Assembly: GCA_964418425.1 (NCBI GenBank)
Contig: CAYQLT010000077.1
Coordinates: forward strand, 1 to 11,188
Length of the DNA stretch: 11,188 bases
Direction of reading: 5' to 3'
From: CAYQLT01 sp964418425
Lineage (GTDB): Bacteria; Bacillota; Limnochordia; Limnochordales; Geochordaceae
Every line of letters starts with the position of its first letter. Positions within the stretch are counted from its first letter, which is position 1. Made by a program: the position numbers and the translations under genes. The notes below the pieces were generated by a model. That model was not told where the DNA came from. It did not search any database and saw nothing but the letters and a program-made list of their open reading frames with translations. Shown piece after piece: positions 6,887 through 11,188 of this stretch.

Positions 6887-8442
6887 CCCCCTGCCTGCCG
6901 CCCGTTTGCGGTGCCGTCCGCTTCGGGCGCCGCCAGCGGCACGGTGAAGGTGAAGGTGCTTCCCTTCCCCGGTTCGCTTTCCACCCAGATGCGCCCGCCG
7001 TGCATCTCCACCAGATGTCGGGCCAGCGCCAGGCCGAGCCCGGATCCGGGGTACTCCCTGGAGGCAGAGCTGTCCACCTGGCGGAACTTCTCGAAGATGA
7101 TGGCGTGGTGCTCGGGGCGAATGCCGATGCCCGTGTCGCTCACGCTGACCTCAACCACCGGCCCTGCCAGGGCCAGTTTTGCGGCGATGCGCCCTTTCGG
7201 GGTGAACTTGACGGCGTTGGAAAGCAGGTTGAGCAGCACCTGCTCGATGCGGGTGCGATCCGCGTCCACCCACACCGGCTCTCCGGGCTCCAGGGGCACG
7301 ACGGCAAGCCCCTTGCGGGTCGCCAGGGGCTCGATGCGGCGAAGACACGCCTGGATGGACTCCCGCAGGTCGAAGCGCTCCCGAACCAGCTGCATGCGGC
7401 CTGCCTCGATGCGTGCCAGGTCCAGGAGGTCGTTGATCTGCCCGTAAAGCCTCTGCGCGCAGTCCCGGATGTCCGCCAGGTATTCGCTTACCCTCGGGTC
7501 GTCGGCGACCCCCTCCTCCTCGGAGAGCAGTTCGGTGAAGGCCAGGATGGAGGTGAGAGGCGTCCGCAGCTCGTGGGAGACGGTGGCCAGAAACTCCGAC
7601 TGGAGCCTTTGCGCACGCTCCAGCTGGGCTTGCTTTTCTCGAAGCACCTCGTTGGCCTCGACGAGCCGCCGGGTCCGCTCTTCGACCCGAGCCTCCAGTT
7701 CGGTGTAGAGGTTTTGCAGGGCGGCGGCCATGGAGTTCATCACCGAGGCCAAAAGAGCCGTCTCACCCGCCGCACCCCGGGGCAGAGGCTGCGGGGCGAG
7801 CTTGCCGGTGGCGAACTGCCGGGCCATGGCCGTCAGGTGGCTGAGGGGTGCGGTCACCTGGCGACGCAGCAGCACCGCCAGTACGAGAAGGGAGACCCCC
7901 GTCAGCAAAAGCGTGAAGCGCAGCCTCTCCCGGATGGCCGACATCACCCGGGCCTCGAAGGGGCCGATGGGGACGGTGATGCTCAGCGCCCCCATGAGGT
8001 CGCCCACGGACGGCACGGCCCCNNNNNNNNNNNNNNNNNNNNNNNNNNNNNNNNNNNNNNNNNNNNNNNNNNNNNNNNNNNNNNNNNNNNNNNNNNNNNN
8101 NNNNNNNNNNNNNNNNNNNNNNACGACGGCGGCCGAGTCCGAACCGAAGATCTCGCCCACGACCCGGGCGACGGCCACCGGATCGAGATGGTGAAATTGC
8201 CCGAGCCCCGCCTGAGCCTGCGCGGTCTGCGCCTGGGCCACGAAGGAACGGACGGCCAGGAACTGCTTGGCAACGGCCCGTGCCCTCTCGGTGAGGGCCT
8301 TCTCGGCCTGAACCCTCTGGCTCCATGCGTCCCAGCCGAAACTGGCCAGGCTCATGGCGAGGGCCACAGCGGCCACGCTGCCCAGGAGGCGAACCTCCAG
8401 CCGATCCCACAGCCGCAAGGCGACACCCGCCCGCCGGTCCAT
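6883..8442 (-). CDS. Membrane sensor histidine kinase with Tll0287-like (DUF3365) sensor domain, interrupted by an assembly gap
   Basis: Visible in order (numbering includes 34 residues for the N run): a transmembrane helix at about 18-38; an extracytoplasmic region with KQFLAVRSFVAQAQ and FHHLDPVAVARVVGEIFG; the gap; GDLMGALSITVPIGPF; a second helix at about 174-192; HAMP; coiled coil at 245-282; HisKA with phosphorylated H290 in SHELRTPL; and the ATPase domain with N409, DTGIG at 436-440 and GSGLG at 466-470. The segments on both sides of the gap resemble Tll0287-like sensor domains, some of which bind c-type haem by CxxCH; that part would lie in the gap. The frame continues across the 100 N, but the true gap length is unknown. 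ATG at 8442 overlaps the -10 box, so translation may really start at TTG 8418. The gene is coupled to the response regulator by an ATGA overlap. Confidence 0.88.
   Translation of the reverse strand: MDRRAGVALRLWDRLEVRLLGSVAAVALAMSLASFGWDAWSQRVQAEKALTERARAVAKQFLAVRSFVAQAQTAQAQAGLGQFHHLDPVAVARVVGEIFGSDSAAVXXXXXXXXXXXXXXXXXXXXXXXXXXXXXXXXXXGAVPSVGDLMGALSITVPIGPFEARVMSAIRERLRFTLLLTGVSLLVLAVLLRRQVTAPLSHLTAMARQFATGKLAPQPLPRGAAGETALLASVMNSMAAALQNLYTELEARVEERTRRLVEANEVLREKQAQLERAQRLQSEFLATVSHELRTPLTSILAFTELLSEEEGVADDPRVSEYLADIRDCAQRLYGQINDLLDLARIEAGRMQLVRERFDLRESIQACLRRIEPLATRKGLAVVPLEPGEPVWVDADRTRIEQVLLNLLSNAVKFTPKGRIAAKLALAGPVVEVSVSDTGIGIRPEHHAIIFEKFRQVDSSASREYPGSGLGLALARHLVEMHGGRIWVESEPGKGSTFTFTVPLAAPEADGTANGRQAGG
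8023..8122. other. Assembly gap of 100 N
   Basis: Exactly 100 consecutive N interrupt the histidine kinase gene within its extracytoplasmic sensor domain. A round 100 is a common placeholder for a gap of unknown size, so the residue count across it should not be trusted. Confidence 0.98.
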
Positions 8443-8469
8443 TATACCAGATGGCTGTGATAGTGTTCA
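8441..8469 (-). promoter_or_regulatory. Promoter of the histidine kinase/response regulator operon
   Basis: On the minus strand a perfect extended -10, TGGTATAAT, ends at 8441 (TATAAT at 8446-8441). TGAACA at 8469-8464, 4 of 6 positions of TTGACA, lies 17 nt upstream as the -35. The patch is clearly AT-rich compared with its surroundings. Transcription would begin near 8434, inside the nominal coding region, so the first ATG would not be on this transcript. The Rex-like palindrome covers the -35. Confidence 0.7.
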
Positions 8470-8472
8470 CGA
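8455..8472. promoter_or_regulatory. Rex-like operator over the kinase promoter
   Basis: The plus strand reads CTGTGAT-AGTG-TTCACGA, 11 of 14 defined positions of TTGTGAA-N4-TTCACAA. It overlaps the -35 and upstream spacer of the kinase promoter, a position suited to repression. A TGTGA-N6-TCACG core also resembles a CRP site; I prefer Rex because the better-matched copy at 2627-2644 fits Rex. Confidence 0.45.
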
Positions 8473-8576
8473 ACTGGCTCTCTTCCCTGCGTCGCCCGTG
8501 CCGGGCCGGCAGAGCACATGAACGTGCGTCACCAGGCCACGCGCCGGGGGCTTTGCCACGGAACCGGCGTTTGGAC

Positions 8577-8603
8577 GAGCAGGCCCCCGCCGGGGGCCTG
8601 CTC
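8577..8603 (-). terminator. Strong GC hairpin between the small membrane-protein gene and the kinase promoter
   Basis: GAGCAGGCCCCC pairs perfectly with GGGGGCCTGCTC across a 3-nt loop, giving a 12-bp stem. It lies about 65 bp after the stop of the 49-codon gene and before the kinase promoter, so it would separate the two transcripts. There is no T-run on either side, so termination may need Rho or the stem alone. The spacer around it (8473-8666) holds no other feature I can support. Confidence 0.5.
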
Positions 8604-8666
8604 TCGCGGCGCGCCGGGGGGATCGGCCGGGCGTGGCGCGCCGCCCCTCGGACGAGGCCTGAGACT

Positions 8667-8816
8667 TCAGCGCCCTCCCAACACGCCCAGCAGGCACCCG
8701 AGGCCCGCGCCGGTGGCTGCCAGGGCCATGCCCACGAACACAGCCGAGATGGCGGCTGCGATGACCAGGCACAGGGCGGAGCACACCCGCCGCTCGACGG
8801 ACGACTGGTGCGCCAT
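8667..8816 (-). CDS. Small membrane protein of 49 residues, unknown function
   Basis: An ATG at 8816 opens a 49-codon frame ending in TGA at 8667, with AGGAGG ending 9 nt before the start. The product begins with a short polar, basic segment (MAHQSSVERR) followed by a continuous hydrophobic stretch of about 35 residues (CSALCLVIAAAISAVFVG, then Gly/Ala/Leu-rich) and ends in GGR. It should be a one- or two-helix membrane peptide, with three cysteines. I do not recognise a family. Support comes from the ribosome site, the membrane-like composition, the hairpin downstream and the phased TTGC array 73 bp upstream, which matches the array before the hybA-like operon in orientation. A small accessory or signalling subunit of the redox system is possible, but that is inference. 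A 149-codon frame overlaps it in another frame and looks like a shadow. Confidence 0.6.
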   Translation of the reverse strand: MAHQSSVERRVCSALCLVIAAAISAVFVGMALAATGAGLGCLLGVLGGR

Positions 8817-8871
8817 GACTCATCGCCTCCTGCCGTGGGCTGCCGCCGGAGCAGCAGTTCCTGCCGCTATG

Positions 8872-8877
8872 ACGATA
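8872..8877 (-). promoter_or_regulatory. Candidate -10 element of the small membrane-protein gene
   Basis: The minus strand reads TATCGT, 4 of 6 positions of TATAAT, starting 11 nt after the last box (8889) of the neighbouring array. The spacing equals that at the hybA-like operon. On its own the hexamer is weak. Confidence 0.35.
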
Positions 8878-8888
8878 AAGCCTCCCTC

Positions 8889-8932
8889 TTGACGGACCCT
8901 TGCCCGGAGCTTGCAAGAAGATTGCCGGGCCC
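8889..8932. promoter_or_regulatory. Second array of 11-bp-phased TTGC boxes
   Basis: On the plus strand TTGA at 8889 and TTGC at 8900, 8911 and 8922 recur every 11 bp, the same word and period as the array at 5797-5884. It lies in the divergent region between the small membrane-protein gene (minus) and the thioesterase gene (plus). Its orientation relative to the minus-strand gene is the same as at the hybA-like operon, so that gene is the likelier target, but an effect on the plus-strand genes cannot be excluded. Confidence 0.62.
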
Positions 8933-8978
8933 GGGTGCGCTCTTCGGGGAGGGGAAGGGAAGACGGGGGAGGGAGCGA

Positions 8979-9551
8979 ATGCGAGGGCTTGTGATGTGGC
9001 AACGGTACTGGACGCCCGCCTGCTTCGTCTGCGGGCTTCACAACGGCGATGGCCTGAGGGCCACGGTGGTGGGGAGGGGTCCCGCTGCCTGGGTGATGGT
9101 CACGGTGCCGTCCGCCTTCATGGGCATGCCCCACACCCTGCACGGCGGTGTGGTGGCGGCGCTGCTGGACGAGGCCATGTGGTACGCGGTCTTCGGAGCC
9201 GGCCACCTCACGGTCACCAGCAGCCTTCAGCTGCGGTTCGTGCGGCCCGCTGCACCGGGCGAGCCGGTTCTGGCGGCGGCGGCCGCCGAAGAGACAGGGG
9301 CGTCGGATGGGAGGCCGGCCCGGGTGGTCAGGGCCAGTGCGACCCTGCTGGATGCCTCCGGGCGTCTGCTCGCGGCGGCGAGGGGATCCTTCACCCGGGC
9401 CGAGCGGGTGCAGGAGGTTCACCGGCTCATCGGCAGCGGCCCCGCGGAAGAGGCGACGGTGCGCTCCATCGAAAGCTGGCCGGCCCGCCGGGGGCGGCAG
9501 GCCGCCGGACCCTATTCGCAGCGAGAGGAAGGCATAACTGATGGAGCTTGA
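8979..9551 (+). CDS. Hotdog-fold thioesterase (PaaI/4HBT-like)
   Basis: The protein (190 aa from ATG at 8979) carries the pattern of single-domain acyl-CoA thioesterases: CFVCGLHNGDGL near the start (residues 15-26), TLHGGVVAALLDEAMWYA (53-70) with the HGG turn and an acidic D64-E65, and VTSSLQLRFVRPAAPGEP (79-96). The natural acyl substrate cannot be told from sequence. GGGAGG precedes the ATG at a suitable distance; ATG at 8994 is an alternative. The frame stays open far upstream, but that part lacks conservation signals and overlaps other features, so I exclude it. Residues after about 140 form a variable tail. The last 11 bp overlap the start of fabI, so the two are translationally coupled, pointing to a role in acyl-chain turnover or editing. 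Confidence 0.82.
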   Translation: MRGLVMWQRYWTPACFVCGLHNGDGLRATVVGRGPAAWVMVTVPSAFMGMPHTLHGGVVAALLDEAMWYAVFGAGHLTVTSSLQLRFVRPAAPGEPVLAAAAAEETGASDGRPARVVRASATLLDASGRLLAAARGSFTRAERVQEVHRLIGSGPAEEATVRSIESWPARRGRQAAGPYSQREEGITDGA

Positions 9552-10308
9552 GGGGAAGGTTGCCCTGGTGGTGGGCGTGGCCAACCACCGCAGCATCGCC
9601 TGGGGCATCGCTCGGGCTCTGGCGGCGCAGGGTGCCCGTCTGGCGCTCACCTACCAGAACGAGCGCCTGCGGCAAAACGTCGAGGCGCTTGGGGAGCCCC
9701 TGGGGGCCTTGTGCCTGGAGTGCGACGTCTCCGACGACGAGCACGTGCGCCGGGCGGTGGAAGAGACCGCCCGGGAGCGGGGCGGGCCCGACATCCTGGT
9801 GCACAGTGTGGCCTTTGCGCCCAGGGAGGATCTGGAGGGGCGCTACGTGGACACCCGCCGGGAGGGGTTCCGCGTGGCCATGGACGTGAGCGTCTACTCG
9901 CTGGTGGCACTGGCCCGGGCGGCCGAGCCGTTCATGAAGGCTCGAGGCGGGGGGAGCCTGCTGACCCTGACCTATTACGGTGCCGAGAAGGTCGTGCCGG
10001 GTTATAACGTGATGGGTGTCGCCAAGGCGGCCCTGGAGGCTTCGGTGCGCTACCTGGCGTACGAGCTGGGCCCGTCGGGGATCCGGGTCAACGCCATATC
10101 GGCGGGCCCGCTCAACACCCTGGCCGCGCGGGGCATCCCCGGGTTTACGGACATGCGCCGGCTGCATGCAGAGCGCTCCCCGCTCAAGCGCAACATCGAG
10201 GTGGACGAGGTGGCCCGGGCCGCCCTCTTTCTCCTGGGCCCCCAGGGCAGCGGCGTCACGGGCGAGGTGCTCTACGTGGACGCAGGCTACCACATCATGG
10301 GGCTGTGA
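9541..10308 (+). CDS. fabI: Enoyl-[acyl-carrier-protein] reductase, FabI type
   Basis: The enzyme reduces the trans-2 double bond of enoyl-ACP in the last step of each fatty-acid elongation cycle. Its 255-aa length fits FabI. Seen are the cofactor-binding GVANHRSIAWGIA (residues 12-24), CDVSDD (61-66), VHSVAFAP (87-94), the catalytic pair Y155 and K162 in YNVMGVAK with the FabI-type YYG at 145-147, AGPLNTLAARGI (188-199), and a C-terminal GEVLYVDAGYHIMG. This distinguishes it from FabG and from the longer FabV. It overlaps the thioesterase gene by 11 bp, with AGAGGAAGG upstream as ribosome site. Cofactor preference is expected to be NADH from the family. A 63-bp gap follows before the methyltransferase. 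Confidence 0.93.
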   Translation: MELEGKVALVVGVANHRSIAWGIARALAAQGARLALTYQNERLRQNVEALGEPLGALCLECDVSDDEHVRRAVEETARERGGPDILVHSVAFAPREDLEGRYVDTRREGFRVAMDVSVYSLVALARAAEPFMKARGGGSLLTLTYYGAEKVVPGYNVMGVAKAALEASVRYLAYELGPSGIRVNAISAGPLNTLAARGIPGFTDMRRLHAERSPLKRNIEVDEVARAALFLLGPQGSGVTGEVLYVDAGYHIMGL

Positions 10309-10371
10309 GCTTCGCCTGTTCCTCATCGGGAGCTGCAAGGTGTGCCACCAGGTCGGGAGAGGATGTAACGG

Positions 10372-11040
10372 GTGAAAGACGGCGGGCGCCCGCCGGCGGG
10401 TCATCCGGTCTTCGCGTGGCTGATGCACCGGTGGCTGGAGCACCTGGAGCCGGGCTGGCTGCGCGCGCTGCGGGCGGAGATGGCGAGCCGGGCTTTCGGG
10501 GTGGTGGCGGAAGTGGGCGCCGGGACAGGCGCCAACCTGAAGGCGTACCTGCCCGGCCGCGTCCGGGGTGTCATCGCGGTCGAGCCGGACCCCTACATGC
10601 GCCGGTACCTTCGGGCGGCGGCACGGTCGGCATCCGTGCCGGTGACCGTGCTGGGCGGGCGAGCAGAAGCGCTCCCCCTGCGGGATGCGTCGGTGGACAC
10701 GCTGCTGTTCAGCCTGGTGGTATGCAGCGTGCAGGACCCGCAGGCGACGTTCGCGGAGGCCCGGCGAGTCCTGCGCCCTCAAGGGCGGTTGTTGATGCTG
10801 GAACATGTGGCGTCGGCGAGCCCGGCGTGGAGGCGTCTTCAGCGGGCGCTGAATCCCGGTTGGAAACGGGTCGCCGCGGGGTGCCATCTGGATCGGGAGA
10901 CGTTGGCCCTGGCGGCCGACGGAGGCTTCGAGGTGTCGGTGCTGCAGAGGGCGGGTGGAGCCCTCCATCCGGTGGTGATGGCAGAGGCCGCCCGGGGCGC
11001 TGCGCCGTCGGCTCGGGGTGTCGCGGCCCCGCACTTCTGA
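10372..11040 (+). CDS. Class I SAM-dependent methyltransferase, METTL7/UbiE-like
   Basis: The protein (222 aa) has motif I VVAEVGAGTGANL (residues 44-56), the acidic ribose-binding residue E71 in VIAVEPDPYM, then GRAEALPLRDASVDT, LVVCSVQDP (115-123) and RRVLRPQGRLLMLEHV (131-146). The segment from VCSVQDP through EHV to NPGWKRVAAGCHLDRETL resembles the animal METTL7 (TMT1) family, where the enzymes methylate small thiols at membranes, more than it resembles ordinary UbiE. No membrane anchor is seen here. The substrate is not known. The start is GTG at 10372, with GAGAGG 9 nt before it; no ATG start is in frame nearby. It follows fabI by 63 bp and may be cotranscribed. An isolated weak hairpin at 11052-11073 lies after its stop. 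Confidence 0.8.
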   Translation: MKDGGRPPAGHPVFAWLMHRWLEHLEPGWLRALRAEMASRAFGVVAEVGAGTGANLKAYLPGRVRGVIAVEPDPYMRRYLRAAARSASVPVTVLGGRAEALPLRDASVDTLLFSLVVCSVQDPQATFAEARRVLRPQGRLLMLEHVASASPAWRRLQRALNPGWKRVAAGCHLDRETLALAADGGFEVSVLQRAGGALHPVVMAEAARGAAPSARGVAAPHF

Positions 11041-11072
11041 TGGGGCGGTTGACGGCCGACGGCTCCGGGCCG

Positions 11073-11101
11073 TTGCGTTGCGGCGGGCGGCCGGGTATAA
11101 T
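11073..11101 (+). promoter_or_regulatory. Promoter of tRNA-Asn
   Basis: A perfect -10 TATAAT occupies 11096-11101, and TTGCGT at 11073-11078 (3 of 6 positions of TTGACA) lies 17 nt upstream. Transcription would start near 11108, about 7 nt before the mature tRNA. Confidence 0.6.
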
Positions 11102-11114
11102 CGCGTTTGGCCGT

Positions 11115-11188
11115 TCCTCGGTAGCTCAAGGGTAGAGCGCCCGGCTGTTAACCGGGGGGTTGCAGGTTCGAATCCTGCCCGAGGAGCC
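11115..11188 (+). tRNA. tRNA-Asn (anticodon GTT)
   Basis: The sequence folds into a full cloverleaf: acceptor TCCTCGG/CCGAGGA, D stem GCTC/GAGC, anticodon stem CCCGG/CCGGG with loop CTGTTAA (anticodon GTT at 11147-11149), and T stem GCAGG/CCTGC with loop TTCGAAT. The discriminator is G, as in known bacterial tRNA-Asn. The window ends on CC, so the terminal CCA is probably encoded, with its A just outside. Further tRNA genes may follow. Confidence 0.97.

Noticed and set aside
8456..8471. TGTGA-N6-TCACG read as a CRP site
   Set aside because: A CRP-like core is real, but the companion site at 2627-2644 extends to TTGTGAA-N4-TTCACTA, which fits Rex much better; the CRP reading is kept only as an alternative.
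8467..8916. 149-codon frame on the minus strand
   Set aside because: Composition is Arg/Gly/Pro-rich without any family pattern, and it covers the box array, the hairpin and the better-supported 49-codon gene in another frame. Treated as a high-GC shadow.
8325..8978. Long in-frame N-terminal extension of the thioesterase
   Set aside because: The extension reads through the kinase promoter and start and has no hotdog-fold content; the family motif begins only after 8979, where a ribosome site and ATG are found.
9427..11034. 535-codon open frame opposite fabI and the methyltransferase
   Set aside because: Antisense shadow of well-recognised genes; His/Gln/Arg/Pro-rich with no domain pattern.
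11073..11083. TTGC repeats before tRNA-Asn as another regulator array
   Set aside because: Only two copies spaced 5 bp, not on the 11-bp phase.

Overview
This window is very GC-rich DNA with strong AGGAGG-type ribosome binding sites, tightly packed genes with 4-base ATGA stop/start overlaps, Rex-like operators, Tat-exported redox proteins and an NADH-type FabI. That combination suggests a high-GC, Gram-positive-type anaerobe or facultative anaerobe of the Limnochordia/Symbiobacterium kind. The taxonomic guess is an inference from style and gene content only. A run of exactly 100 N (8023-8122) shows a scaffolded draft or metagenome assembly.

Layout. (1) 19-1765, plus strand: a zinc N-acetylmuramoyl-L-alanine amidase without an obvious signal peptide, followed by a stand-alone CofE-type gamma-glutamyl ligase; they converge on the next block with 24 bp between stop codons. 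(2) 1790-8442, minus strand: a redox block. In transcription order it has a membrane histidine kinase with a Tll0287-like sensor domain (interrupted by the N gap), its OmpR/PhoB-type response regulator, a 240-bp intergenic region, a HybA-like Tat-exported 16-cysteine ferredoxin subunit, a HybB/NrfD-like membrane quinone subunit, an OmpR-type regulator whose receiver has lost every phosphotransfer residue, and a Tat-exported split-Soret-type di-heme cytochrome c. (3) 8443-8978: the promoter of the kinase, a strong hairpin, a 49-codon membrane-protein gene on the minus strand, and a divergent intergenic region. (4) 8979-11040, plus strand: a hotdog thioesterase overlapping fabI, then a METTL7-like methyltransferase. 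(5) tRNA-Asn(GTT) at the right edge with its own promoter.

How it may work together. The HybA/HybB pair plus an exported di-heme cytochrome resembles the electron-transfer modules of DsrMKJOP, Hmc or Hyd-2, but no catalytic subunit is present here. The kinase belongs to a class expected to sense a haem- or redox-related signal outside the membrane.

The most striking signal is regulatory. Two arrays of TTGC boxes repeat with exact 11-bp helical phasing, one upstream of the hybA-like gene (eight positions, six exact) and one upstream of the small membrane-protein gene (four positions, three exact). In both, a -10-like hexamer lies exactly 11 nt after the last good box. This is the geometry of PhoB/OmpR-type activation, and the obvious candidate activator is the response regulator encoded beside them. 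The non-phosphorylatable paralogue is a candidate second ligand for the same boxes. Two further palindromes resembling Rex operators (TTGTGAA-N4-TTCACAA) sit upstream of the cytochrome gene and over the kinase promoter, suggesting NADH/NAD+ control over both ends of the block. I consider this candidate redox-sensing regulon, with its pseudo-receiver and orphan HybAB/split-Soret module, the part of the window most likely to be undescribed.
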